From contig JACKBC010000022.1 in assembly GCA_020634755.1 (NCBI GenBank), positions 1 to 64,000 on the forward strand: a stretch of 64,000 nt of DNA. Direction: 5' to 3'. The notes beneath the pieces are model-generated. The model was not told the origin of the DNA. It saw only the letters and a program-made list of their open reading frames with translations, and searched no databases. This document shows, one piece after another, positions 42,038 through 50,507 of the stretch (positions are counted from its first letter, which is position 1; every line of letters begins with the position of its first letter). Origin of the DNA: Caldilineaceae bacterium. GTDB taxonomy: Bacteria; Chloroflexota; Anaerolineae; Caldilineales; Caldilineaceae. A program made the position numbers and the translations under genes.

Positions 42038-42101
42038 AGTGCGTCGCACGGGGTCCGCCATTTTGGTTCTCGCATGCGCGTGGCATACCGTGCGTCGCAC
42101 T
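42038..42101. repeat. Inverted repeat, family C, copy 2
   Basis: AGTGCGTCGCACGG (42038-42051) pairs at 13 of 14 positions with 42088-42101. It contains GTCCGCC and ATTTTGG, also present in copy 1 at 6152-6217, and is followed by a similar GAAGCGGC flank. Confidence 0.6.
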
Positions 42102-42135
42102 GGAAGCGGCCTTACCTTAATGACATTGAATACAT

Positions 42136-42234
42136 TACTAACGTATGTTACGCAAGCCGAGAGGAACGTCGGCGAGCCGACGTTCCTGTTGCTTTCTAGC
42201 AGACTGGTTGTCGCTTCGTAACGTGAGTTACTAA
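42136..42234. repeat. MITE-like element, TTACGCA ends, copy 1
   Basis: Imperfect outer arms (about TTACTAACGTATGTTACGCA with the complement of GCTTCGTAACGTGAGTTACT) enclose a perfect hairpin AGGAACGTCGGC-GA-GCCGACGTTCCT (42162-42187). Confidence 0.55.
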
Positions 42235-42243
42235 GCACAGTTT

Positions 42244-42858
42244 TTACGCTGGCGTACTCACCAGCGGATGTTCATGGCTCTTTTCCCGTACTTTTTGGCG
42301 CAGCGTCATCGTCAGCATGTGGCCCATCATCATATGGATGTCTTCGATCTGTTCGATGCACCAATTGGGGACGACTATGGCTATATCTACAAGATGCGCA
42401 AGCGCGCCGCCATCATAGCCGCTCCAGCCCACCGTTTGCGCATTGCGCGCGCGCGCAAGCTTGACGGCATTGAGCACATTGGGTGAATTTCCGCTGGCGG
42501 AAATGGCCAACACCACATCCTTTTCTTGCAACACATTTTCGAGCTGGTGCGCAAATACGTTTTCATATCCTTCATCATTGGCAATGGCTGAAAACAACGA
42601 CATATTATCGTTGAGCGACATTACCTTCAGGTGCGGTGCGGATAAATACGGCTTATCTGCGGCCCGCGTATTCTTGCTCAAATCGCAGGCAATGTGGGAC
42701 GCCGTGGCGGCGCTGCCTCCATTGCCCAGTACAAATATCTGTCTACTTTCCAAACGGGCCAGGTGGAAGAGAGAAACCATTTGCTGGAACTGCGGCCACG
42801 GCAAGCGATCCAGGGTCTGCTTCACTTGCGCGGTGTATTCAATATATGGGTAAGACAC
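42244..42858 (-). CDS. gmhA: Sedoheptulose-7-phosphate (phosphoheptose) isomerase
   Basis: 204 residues with a single SIS fold: FVLGNGGSAATASHIACDLS, then LSLNDNMSLFSAIANDEGYE, VVLAISASGNSPNVLNAVKL and IEDIHMMMGHMLTMTL, which holds the expected catalytic histidine. It converts sedoheptulose-7-phosphate to heptose-7-phosphate. The upstream gene encodes the kinase acting next, 100 nt away, and the phosphatase gene lies 315 nt downstream beyond a repeat cluster. DiaA-type SIS proteins are an alternative, but the context favours GmhA. Confidence 0.92.
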   Translation of the reverse strand: MSYPYIEYTAQVKQTLDRLPWPQFQQMVSLFHLARLESRQIFVLGNGGSAATASHIACDLSKNTRAADKPYLSAPHLKVMSLNDNMSLFSAIANDEGYENVFAHQLENVLQEKDVVLAISASGNSPNVLNAVKLARARNAQTVGWSGYDGGALAHLVDIAIVVPNWCIEQIEDIHMMMGHMLTMTLRQKVREKSHEHPLVSTPA

Positions 42859-42958
42859 TATATCCTCCGGCTACAATGTTGAGCAGCACATGCTGCTGGC
42901 ACTTGTGTTCAACACAAGCGTGGGATGGTTCTCCCGAGGGTGGTGGGTGTGGGGGATC

Positions 42959-43930
42959 TTACCTTTGTTCAAATATAATGCGTGTACCGTTCCTTTCCAG
43001 ATTAAACGGCAGTTCGGATAGTGAATGGAGCGCTTGGCGCACCTGTGGCTGTTGTGCGCTGGGACAATATAAGAGCAGATAGCCACCGCCACCGGCGCCG
43101 GCAATTTTCCCGCCCAGGGCGCCGGCTTTGCGCGCCGTTTGATAGAGCGCATCCAGATATTCATTAGAGATGCGGCTGGCCAGCTCACGTTTTACACGCC
43201 AGCTTTCATGCAGCAACACACCGATTTCATGCAGGTTGCCCTGCTGCAATAAAGTACAAGCTTCTTTGGCAAATTGAGCCAGCGTACGCAAATGGTCAAT
43301 TCGCTGACCAATATTCTTATTCTGTTCGTCCAAAATAGTCTCGGCGCGGCGCGTAATGTTGGTATAAAAGAGCATGAGATTTTGGTTGAGCGTTGCCCAG
43401 TTTTCGGCCTGGATGTCTATGCTTTTGACCGAAACGCCCGCCGCCGAAAAGTGCATAAAGCGCTGACCGCCATAGGCCGCAATGTACTGGTCCTGCACGC
43501 CAATGGGCTTGCCTAATATGTCGATCTCAACTTCGCAGGCCTGGCGCGCCAGCGCTTCGTGATTTTGCGGCATGTTGAGATACGCATACATGGCTTGCAG
43601 CAGCCCTACTGTTACTGTGCTGGAGGAGCCAAGACCAGAACCCGCCGATGGAATATCGGCCATGGTGGCAATTTCGATGCGCTGGTGAATGCCCGTTTTA
43701 CGCAAGCATTCACGCACCAATTCATGTTTGAGCGCGTCGAGATGGTCGACTAGTTCGGTGTCGCTGTACCCCACGCGGATTTTGTGATCATAGCGCTCTT
43801 TGATAATGACATAAATAAATTTGTCAATGGCCGTGCTTAGAACACAGCCTTCTTCTTCTTGGTAAAAATTGGGGAAATCGGTTCCCCCGCCAAATAGACT
43901 AATGCGCAGCGGTGTTTTCGTGATGATCAT
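42959..43930 (-). CDS. hddA: D-glycero-alpha-D-manno-heptose-7-phosphate kinase (GHMP family)
   Basis: 323 residues from the ATG at 43930, giving MIITKTPLRISLFGGGTDFP, the standard start of this family; the longer frame to 43987 overlaps a repeat. The GHMP ATP loop is PSAGSGLGSSSTVTVGLL, and GKIAGAGGGGYLLLYCP forms the C-terminal motif. It makes heptose-1,7-bisphosphate. Close relatives in capsule loci act on heptose or fucose-type sugars, but gmhA and gmhB immediately downstream support heptose. A full family A repeat ends 25 nt before the start, and no clear ribosome-binding site is visible. Confidence 0.88.
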   Translation of the reverse strand: MIITKTPLRISLFGGGTDFPNFYQEEEGCVLSTAIDKFIYVIIKERYDHKIRVGYSDTELVDHLDALKHELVRECLRKTGIHQRIEIATMADIPSAGSGLGSSSTVTVGLLQAMYAYLNMPQNHEALARQACEVEIDILGKPIGVQDQYIAAYGGQRFMHFSAAGVSVKSIDIQAENWATLNQNLMLFYTNITRRAETILDEQNKNIGQRIDHLRTLAQFAKEACTLLQQGNLHEIGVLLHESWRVKRELASRISNEYLDALYQTARKAGALGGKIAGAGGGGYLLLYCPSAQQPQVRQALHSLSELPFNLERNGTRIIFEQR

Positions 43931-43955
43931 GCAATATCTATCTATTCTATTATCG

Positions 43956-44045
43956 GTACACTGCAACGGTGTTGGCGAGATACGCATCGGACTCGATTGG
44001 TGAATCCGGCCCTAGCGCTTGCCGTTGCGATCTACTGATTATTGG
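43956..44045 (-). repeat. Leader-like repeat, family A, copy 5
   Basis: A full-length copy, best match to copy 1. In gene sense GCAACGG (complement of 44022-44028) can pair with CCGTTGC (complement of 43963-43969). It ends 25 nt before the hddA start, reading towards it. Confidence 0.75.
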
Positions 44046-44054
44046 TAAATTAGA

Positions 44055-44133
44055 GAAGTTACGCAGTTGACCCAGAAGTTCGACTTATGAGAGAAGTCGA
44101 ACTTCTCCTGAGCAGCACTGAAGTGCGTAACTC
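44055..44133. repeat. MITE-like element, TTACGCA ends, copy 2
   Basis: AGTTACGCA near the left end and TGCGTAACT near the right end enclose a strong hairpin AGAAGTTCGACTT (44074-44086) / AAGTCGAACTTCT (44094-44106). The same inner hairpin occurs alone at 55131-55163. Confidence 0.65.
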
Positions 44134-44150
44134 CAAAATGATTAAAGTTT

Positions 44151-47069
44151 TTATTTGCTGCGCCGCTGGCTGTAGCTGGTATCGTAAAAGAACTGACTCC
44201 CGCCACCCAAATAGAGCAACCGCCGGTAAGGATTCTCGGTCACAAGCAGCACGCCCCAGCGATATTCACCCTCATCAAAAAGCCCACCCAGCGTGTTGTC
44301 CAACCGGTCCAGGTCGACATTGACATGCGTATTGGTCGTGGGCGCCGCCAGGCCAAAACCATCATTGAGCGGATCCTGTTCCGGTCGCCAAAGCACTAGC
44401 TCAAACTTTTGACCATCTTGCAAAGGGCCATCTGCACGCCATTCAAAGCTGAAAAAGCTGCGTCCTGCTTCGCCGGGCTGTGGGCGCACGGGCTCAATCG
44501 AGCGAACGCTGGCGGCTGCCGCCTGCTGGGGACGGAATACCGGCGTGGGTGACGGCGTGGGCGTCCCCGCAACGAGCGTCGGTGTGGGCGATGGCGTACC
44601 GGTTGCCTCCGCGCGGCCGGCGTCTAGGGCGGCGCCCACCGTGGCCGTCAACGCACCGGCGGGAACGGACGTACTGTGCGGAATGGCGGTCAAGGTGGCA
44701 ATGATTTCATCATAAGCGCGCTTGGCCTCGGCGGTTTTGGCCGCCAGCACATCTTCTGCCGTCGCATTTTCCAAAGCGGCGGGCGTGGGCGTGCTCAGCG
44801 CGCTGATTGTGGCTGCGCTGTTTGCTTGGGCCAGAGGCGTATTGGTCGCAACAGGAGCCGTCTTGAGCGTGGATAACAAGACAGAGGCAAGATAGGCCAC
44901 GGGATTCAAATCGCTCAAATGGAGCGGCGTTTGTGCTGCGGCGTCGCTGCTTTCCGTGGCATCGTCTGCTGTGGTCGTTGCGCCAGCCTGAGAAGATGGG
45001 GAAGCGGCGGTTGGCGCGGGCGTAGATATAAAGGCCAGCGCAATTGCTCGCACATCGGCGGCCAGTACCGCCTGTGCGTCGGCTGTTGGCGTGGCCGTGG
45101 GAATGGGCGTGACGACGGGCGCCGTGGCGGTCGTTTTTGTAATGGCCGTTGGCTGTACCGTGCTGGTGGCCGTTGGCTGTGCCGTATTAGTAGCGGTTGC
45201 CGGGACGTTCGCTATTGCCGTGCCGGTAGCCGTGCTAGTAGCAATTGATGTTTGAGTCGAAGCCGGCGTGGCTGTAGCCGTTGCGGAGCTGACGGTTGCT
45301 AGGGCCGTGGCCGTCGATGTCGCTGTAGGGCGCGGCGTATTGGTCGGACGCGTCGTGGCTGTTGGCGTTACTGTTGGTGCTACGGCGGCTGTTTCGGTTG
45401 CCGTGCGAGTTGGCGCGGTTGTTGCCGCCGCCTGCGCCACTCGGGGTGGTGTATTTGTGCTGATCGGCTCGTCTGTTTGCGTCGGGCGTGTAGTCGCGCG
45501 CGGCGTTGTAGTGGCGGTTGGCTTCGCGGTGTTTGCTGCCGTATTGGTTGGCGCGACGGTATCGGTTGCCTGAGCGGCTTGTGTGGCTTGCTGCGTGCTG
45601 GTGGGCGTGCTGAACGTCGTAGCAGATGGCGCCACAGAAGCTGTTGGCGTGACTGCATCATCGTCCGCGCTGGCGGTGGCCGCGTCAACCGCGGCGGGGG
45701 CCTGCACAACCGTGCGTGGCGTGCGTGTGGCCGTTGCTGTGGCCGCCGGTTCGCTGCCTGCAATGGTGGTGGTGGTCGGCTCAGCGGTAGCAGCCGTTTC
45801 TTCTGTGGCCACTGTGGGCGTCGGCGTGGTAGACGCCGTATCTGACGGCGGCGTAATAGTGATATTGGAGAAAAGCTCTGCGGCCTGTGCACCGTTGGGC
45901 TGTTCTGGCTGCACGCGTACGGGTTCAGCAGTGGGCTCATTGCCCGCTGGCGTAACCGCTGTCAGTTCAGCCGAAGCAGCAGGCTCGTCCGCAGGTGCAG
46001 TGGTGGCTGTGGCGGCGGGCGTAAGCACGGCCTTCGCCTGGGCCACTGCGGCCAAAGTCGGTGCGGGCGCGCTGGTGGCGGTGGCCATGTTTAGCTGAAT
46101 AGGGCTTTGCACCACCATTACGTTGGAACGGGCGCCGGCATTGGACGTGAGCGCGGCTACCATGTCGGGCATACCGGACAGCGCGCGCGATACGGCGGAT
46201 GTGGGTTGCATGAGGCCAAAGAAGATACCGCTGATGACGACCAATGCCCCAGCCACCATGATCAATTGGCGCACTAGCGAATTGGAGCCGGCGGCGCGTG
46301 TGGTCACTTCTTGCAGGTGCAGCAGAACGGCCGTCATGGCGCGATACCCAATTTGGGTCGTTGCCGTATCGATCAATTGGTTTACAAAATCGTCAGGCTG
46401 GGCCTCACGCAAGACGGCCTGAATTTCGTCATCTGACAGCCGGTTCACCACTTCCCCTGAGCAGATCAGAAGTGAATCGTTGGGGCGTAGGGAAAGCGTA
46501 TCGCTGGTCTTGTAATGGCCCGGCGCCGTCTCTTTGGCATCAAAGCGATCGTACAGCGCAATTTCCCGGTTGACCGTTATGTTGCGGCTCATGCCCAATA
46601 GGCTGCTGGGTAAGTTGGCCGTGCCGGGAACGTGGAAGTTTTTATGATTTAACGAAATCGGCTTGGCAATTCCATTGCGCAAGAGATAGGCAACGTTGTC
46701 ACCCACATAGGTCAGCAGCAAATTGCCGTTGACAATGGCCGCCGCCGCCACCGTTATTCTGGCATCGAGCAGGGCCGGGTCTTGTACAGCGGCTTCGTGC
46801 AGTTCGGTATTGGCCACGTTGAAGGCATTCACCAGCTGCTGGCCAATGGGGATGGGCGATTGCTGCGCCAGCGCGTAATACATTTGGGTCGTCACAAGCT
46901 GGCACGCCTTGGCGCCTTTGGGGCTGTCGCCATAGGTGTCGGCGACCAGCGCATAGCGCACGGGACCCGTGACGTGTTCCACTTCGAACACAAGGTAGGC
47001 GCCAATTTGGTTAGGGCCATTTTGGCCGGCGGCCAAGGCTTGATAGATTTCGATTTCCTGCTTATTCAT
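44151..47069 (-). CDS. Membrane protein with degenerate PP2C-like phosphatase domain and Thr/Pro stalk
   Basis: 972 residues. Residues ~1-255 look like a PP2C/PPM phosphatase: VADTYGD (usual 'ADGMGG', D44), LLTYVGDNVAYLLRNG (usual 'VGDSRAYL'), LLICSGEVVNRLSDDEI (usual 'LCSDGLTN'), GYRAMTAVLLHL (usual 'DNMTVVVV'). Two of the expected metal-binding aspartates are therefore replaced (SDG to SGE, DN to RA), so catalysis is doubtful. A membrane helix follows (LIMVAGALVVISGIFFGL, ~269-286), then ~500 residues of Thr/Ala/Pro-rich stalk, and a C-terminal beta-type domain (RSFFSFEWRADGPLQDGQKF ... YRWGVLLVTEN). It may act as a scaffold or signal receiver linking inside to cell surface. It sits alone between the heptose and priming-transferase genes. 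Confidence 0.78.
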   Translation of the reverse strand: MNKQEIEIYQALAAGQNGPNQIGAYLVFEVEHVTGPVRYALVADTYGDSPKGAKACQLVTTQMYYALAQQSPIPIGQQLVNAFNVANTELHEAAVQDPALLDARITVAAAAIVNGNLLLTYVGDNVAYLLRNGIAKPISLNHKNFHVPGTANLPSSLLGMSRNITVNREIALYDRFDAKETAPGHYKTSDTLSLRPNDSLLICSGEVVNRLSDDEIQAVLREAQPDDFVNQLIDTATTQIGYRAMTAVLLHLQEVTTRAAGSNSLVRQLIMVAGALVVISGIFFGLMQPTSAVSRALSGMPDMVAALTSNAGARSNVMVVQSPIQLNMATATSAPAPTLAAVAQAKAVLTPAATATTAPADEPAASAELTAVTPAGNEPTAEPVRVQPEQPNGAQAAELFSNITITPPSDTASTTPTPTVATEETAATAEPTTTTIAGSEPAATATATRTPRTVVQAPAAVDAATASADDDAVTPTASVAPSATTFSTPTSTQQATQAAQATDTVAPTNTAANTAKPTATTTPRATTRPTQTDEPISTNTPPRVAQAAATTAPTRTATETAAVAPTVTPTATTRPTNTPRPTATSTATALATVSSATATATPASTQTSIATSTATGTAIANVPATATNTAQPTATSTVQPTAITKTTATAPVVTPIPTATPTADAQAVLAADVRAIALAFISTPAPTAASPSSQAGATTTADDATESSDAAAQTPLHLSDLNPVAYLASVLLSTLKTAPVATNTPLAQANSAATISALSTPTPAALENATAEDVLAAKTAEAKRAYDEIIATLTAIPHSTSVPAGALTATVGAALDAGRAEATGTPSPTPTLVAGTPTPSPTPVFRPQQAAAASVRSIEPVRPQPGEAGRSFFSFEWRADGPLQDGQKFELVLWRPEQDPLNDGFGLAAPTTNTHVNVDLDRLDNTLGGLFDEGEYRWGVLLVTENPYRRLLYLGGGSQFFYDTSYSQRRSK

Positions 47070-47097
47070 GCTGTTTTGTTCATAATAGAATTTAGGC

Positions 47098-47148
47098 CAT
47101 TCCAGAAAAATAAGTATCTATCACGATAGACTCTTCTCTCTGGAATGG
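47098..47148. repeat. Nested inverted repeat upstream of the PP2C-like gene
   Basis: CCATTCCAGA (47098-47107) pairs with 47139-47148; TCTATC-AC-GATAGA is nested inside. It lies between the stop of the priming transferase and the start of the PP2C-like gene, so it may end the former or regulate the latter. No T-run follows. Confidence 0.45.
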
Positions 47149-47193
47149 CTTGAGCTTCCATTCAAAATGGGTATTTTAATTCTGGACAGACCC

Positions 47194-48699
47194 TTAGTAT
47201 GCACCCCGGCCTTTTAAGACGGCAGGCAACGTCTGAATACATAAAATTTGCAGATCGAGCCAGATCGAATAGTTGCGAATGTAATGCATATCCAGCTTGA
47301 CGCGCTCGTCATAAGAAAGATTGGAGCGGCCCGAAACCTGCCACAGCCCGGTTAACCCCGGTTTGACCGTTAGCAGATTTGAACTCATGATGCCATACTC
47401 TTTGGCTTCCTCGGGGCTGATCATGCGCGGCCCCACCAGGCTCATTTGGCCCATGAGGACGTTGAGCAGCTGCGGCAGTTCATCCAAGCTGGTCATGCGC
47501 AGCCATTTGCCCGTGCGTGTAATTCGAGGATCATCACGCAATTTATGGTTCGCCGCCAGCTCAAGCGCCAGCCATGGCTGCTGGGCTAAAATTTCATCGC
47601 CATTGGTCACCATGGTGCGAAATTTGAAGGCGTCGAATTGCTTGCCGCCCACACCCAAGACGCGCCGCCGGTAGATGATCGGACCCGGCGAATCGAGCTT
47701 CACCAGCAGGGCGATGAGCGCAAAGAGCGGAATGAGCAGCGGTGATGCCACCGCAATCACCACACAGTCTAGCAGCCGTTTCCAGAGCGATTCCAGCCCG
47801 CGAATGCGCAGCCGATTCAGGCTCATGAGCGGCACCGCGCCCACCACACTTACATTCACCTTGGTGGTCATGGCCTCATACAGGCCGGATGAAAGGCGCA
47901 TTTCCACCTTGGGTAACTTGACCAGGGCCTGAAACAGCGCCAGCAATTGGCTGCGGCTGAGCGCCGTGCTGGCCACAATCACTTCGCGAATATCCAGCTG
48001 GGCCACGGCTTCCGGCAGCGAATTGAGCGTGCCCAGCCGGGGCAGCTCAAAATCCTGGCTCAACATTTTGCCCAGATCTTCACCATCATGCGCCTCAACA
48101 TAGCCCATGATCTTTAAGCCCGAATAGGACGTCTGCTGCAACTGTTCGACCAGCGCAATGGCTTCCCGATTCGACCCCACAATAATGGCCGGCGTGACAA
48201 AATAGTTGCGGTGGCGGCGCAGAAGATAGGCGCCGTGACGCAGACCAAAGCGCGCCAAGCATACAAAAAAGCTGGCTAATAGCCAAGACATAGCCAGCCA
48301 GCCTCGTGCAATCACAAAGCGCTCATCAGAGAAACTCACCAGCACCACCAGCATCATGCACGTGGTGCTGGCATTAAAAGCTCGGCTATACTCACTCGTG
48401 CCGCCCAGCAACAAATTCATATCGTAAAGGCGATAAAGCATAAATACAAAAAGCCAACATGGCAAAAGAATGGCAACGAGCTGAAGATATTTTTCAATGG
48501 AGGGGGCAACGTCTGGAGAAATCGTAATACCAACTTGAAAGCGCAACCAATAGGCAACCGTAAAAGCGAGTGCAAGCATCAGGGCGTCGGCTACAACGAG
48601 CAAAGCAATGTACACTTGCTTGTGGATGGATTGCGAGCTTGACAAAACGCGCGCGCTACGGATCATATCCATGGGCGCCATGTCCGCGGAAGAAAGCAT
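47194..48699 (-). CDS. Polyprenyl glycosylphosphotransferase (WbaP/WcaJ type) priming exopolysaccharide
   Basis: 501 residues. Four or five N-terminal membrane helices begin at YIALLVVADALMLALAFTVAYWLRF. A nucleotide-binding-like middle domain (FVTPAIIVGSNREAIALVEQ) follows, then the catalytic bacterial sugar-transferase domain: RLLDCVVIAVASPLLIPLFA, KLDSPGPIIYRRRVLGVGGK, FDAFKFRTM, SLDELPQLLNVLMGQMSLVGPR and VKPGLTGLWQVSGRSNLSYDE. It transfers a sugar phosphate from a UDP-sugar to undecaprenyl phosphate, the first step of the glycan. GAGGAG precedes the start, and a family A repeat copy begins 21 nt upstream. Confidence 0.95.
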   Translation of the reverse strand: MLSSADMAPMDMIRSARVLSSSQSIHKQVYIALLVVADALMLALAFTVAYWLRFQVGITISPDVAPSIEKYLQLVAILLPCWLFVFMLYRLYDMNLLLGGTSEYSRAFNASTTCMMLVVLVSFSDERFVIARGWLAMSWLLASFFVCLARFGLRHGAYLLRRHRNYFVTPAIIVGSNREAIALVEQLQQTSYSGLKIMGYVEAHDGEDLGKMLSQDFELPRLGTLNSLPEAVAQLDIREVIVASTALSRSQLLALFQALVKLPKVEMRLSSGLYEAMTTKVNVSVVGAVPLMSLNRLRIRGLESLWKRLLDCVVIAVASPLLIPLFALIALLVKLDSPGPIIYRRRVLGVGGKQFDAFKFRTMVTNGDEILAQQPWLALELAANHKLRDDPRITRTGKWLRMTSLDELPQLLNVLMGQMSLVGPRMISPEEAKEYGIMSSNLLTVKPGLTGLWQVSGRSNLSYDERVKLDMHYIRNYSIWLDLQILCIQTLPAVLKGRGAY

Positions 48700-48720
48700 T
48701 TCCTACTCCTCGAATTTCCA

Positions 48721-48810
48721 GTGGAACGCAATGGCGCTGACGATTTAGGCATTGGTCTCGGCTGATGAGCCCAACTCTATCTCTGGCCATGGCGATCTAC
48801 TGATTTTGGA
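48721..48810 (-). repeat. Leader-like repeat, family A, copy 6
   Basis: It aligns along its length with the copies at 43956 and 160, including GGCGATCTACTGATTTTGG at the far end. In gene sense CGCCATGG can pair with CCATTGCG at 7 of 8 positions. A C-G pair of the copy at 43956 is U-A here, a compensatory change. It ends 21 nt before the priming transferase start. Confidence 0.7.
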
Positions 48811-48917
48811 TTCTTTCTTTCCCGGTCCACCTCACTTTAATATTGAATGGTGCGATCTGGATGAACAGGATTTCTTCTTTTCGATGCGTCCCCATCATGG
48901 GATGTAGGGACTTGTTC

Positions 48918-48962
48918 ATGAATGTAATGATGACGGTTGTGCGGCGCACAGAGTCATCTATT
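48918..48962. repeat. Hairpin repeat, family B, single copy
   Basis: GAATGTAATGATGACGGTTG then TGCGGCGCACAGAGTCATCT: the same quasi-palindrome as at 41076-41230, in the opposite orientation. Confidence 0.65.
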
Positions 48963-49140
48963 GCTGATAATTATAGTTTAGCAGATTTTCTGTATTTTAC
49001 TTATGACAATTTACTGATAATCCGTACAACACAATCGTGCCGGTGAGATTGGCTTCGGTCTCAAATAGATTCATTGCCATTGGGCGGCGGCGATTACCAT
49101 CCGCGGTATGTTGGCCTGGCGGATGAAGCCATGTGTGCAC

Positions 49141-50499
49141 TTATGACGCTAAATTTCCATCACGTCTCAGGCCCGATGCCAGTGCATATGCGGCGAACAA
49201 CACAAAAATCGTATCCACCGGGAGCCGATAGCGCACAAGTGTCCACGTCAACAGGTGGACGCCTGTATAGACGGCGGCAAAGAGCGTAATTAACAAAAGC
49301 CCGCTGCGGTTTATAGATTGGTCCGTGGGGTGCCAGTAGATACGCCAGATGCAGAGCCCCATGCCCCAGAGCAGTAGCGGCAACAGCAGGCCAAAAGAAC
49401 CCACGCGCGCCATGTTGCTAAAGAGCCCCGAATCGGCAGATGGCCAGAACTTGAAATATTCGCGTAGGCGGCTGAGCGATAGCCACACATAGCGTTGCGG
49501 GTCTGCGCGCACAAAGCCAAGGCCGCGCTGCAAAAGCGCGCTGTCCAATTCTGCTTCGTTGAGCGTCCACAATTCGCCCGGAATGAGCTCCTGATACGTG
49601 GGGCCGTCGTCGGGCAATACGCCTGGAAAATTGGTGCCGTAAATGGGGTGGTTGCCCCAGAAAAAGGCATATCCCGAATTGGTGTTGAGCGGCACAAACT
49701 TATCAAAGGCCAGATAATTACGCACGGTCCACGGCAAAATCAAGCAGGCGGCGACTAGTCCACAAAGCGCCACGTTTTGCACAATGCGTCGCCACGCGCG
49801 TCGACTGTGCGGCTTGAGCTGCCACAGCAGCCAGCCAAATAGAAAGGGCGTAAAGAGCATAAAGACCTGCCGCAGCAGCAGCGTGATCCCCAGCGCCAGC
49901 CCCAACATGAGCCAGTCGCGCGGCGACCCGCCCGTTTCGCTCTGCCCAATAGATAAAGCCAGATCCAGGCACCATAAGATGCCGATGATGTAGAAGGTCT
50001 CCGTCATCAGCGCACCGGCATAATAGATAAAGTAGAGATAACCGGCCGTGATGATGGCCGCCCACAAACCGGCCCCTGGTCCAAAAATGCGCCGCCCCAG
50101 CCGATAGGCCAACCACGGATGCAGCACGCCGGCGATGAGCGCCTGTAGCAGCCGCGCCGCTAGAGGCGTTACGCCACACACCCAATAGACCGCAGCCAGA
50201 TAGAGCGTATAGAGAAAACTCCAATGCGCTGTGGGCTCACCTGGCCGCGTAATGGGCCAGTGCATTTCGGCAAAGCTAAAGCCAAAACCGTTTATCACGC
50301 GCTGCGCCAGCGCGTCATAGGAGATCTGGTCGTGAATGCCGGGCAGCACGTCCACCGTATTGCCGAGATAGAGCGCCGCCGCCACGCGCACCAACACGGC
50401 AATGGCCATAATCACCCATAAAGCAGAATGGCGCTCTATCAAGCTAAAGCCGCGGGCTGGGTTTAATGGATGCAAATTAAGCTTTGACGATTGATACAC
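49141..50499 (-). CDS. GT39-like membrane glycosyltransferase or polymerase
   Basis: 452 residues with ten or more membrane helices (ALWVIMAIAVLVRVAAALYL, LWAAIITAGYLYFIYYAGAL, LFSNMARVGSFGLLLPLLLW). The first loop holds GIHDQISYDALAQRVINGFG, with an aspartate pair in the position where PMT-like enzymes have their catalytic acid. It starts 9 nt downstream of the preceding glycosyltransferase stop and is clearly in its operon. A role as lipid-linked-sugar transferase is most likely. A Wzy-type polymerase cannot be excluded, and no other Wzy candidate is visible in the locus. Confidence 0.8.
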   Translation of the reverse strand: MYQSSKLNLHPLNPARGFSLIERHSALWVIMAIAVLVRVAAALYLGNTVDVLPGIHDQISYDALAQRVINGFGFSFAEMHWPITRPGEPTAHWSFLYTLYLAAVYWVCGVTPLAARLLQALIAGVLHPWLAYRLGRRIFGPGAGLWAAIITAGYLYFIYYAGALMTETFYIIGILWCLDLALSIGQSETGGSPRDWLMLGLALGITLLLRQVFMLFTPFLFGWLLWQLKPHSRRAWRRIVQNVALCGLVAACLILPWTVRNYLAFDKFVPLNTNSGYAFFWGNHPIYGTNFPGVLPDDGPTYQELIPGELWTLNEAELDSALLQRGLGFVRADPQRYVWLSLSRLREYFKFWPSADSGLFSNMARVGSFGLLLPLLLWGMGLCIWRIYWHPTDQSINRSGLLLITLFAAVYTGVHLLTWTLVRYRLPVDTIFVLFAAYALASGLRRDGNLAS

Positions 50500-50507
50500 G
50501 GTTGCTC

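Larger units (their letters stand above)
41930..42243. other. Intergenic region between gmhA and gmhB, filled by repeats
   Basis: About 310 nt, no gene. It is made up largely of a family C inverted repeat (42038-42101) and a MITE-like element (42136-42234). The spacing means gmhB is either read through these structures or has its own promoter. Confidence 0.6.
48700..49140. other. Intergenic region upstream of the priming transferase
   Basis: 440 nt without a gene, occupied by the family A copy (48721-48810) and a family B hairpin (48918-48962). The remaining sequence is AT-rich (TTTACTTATGACAATTTACT near 48995) and probably contains the promoter for the priming transferase gene. Confidence 0.55.
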
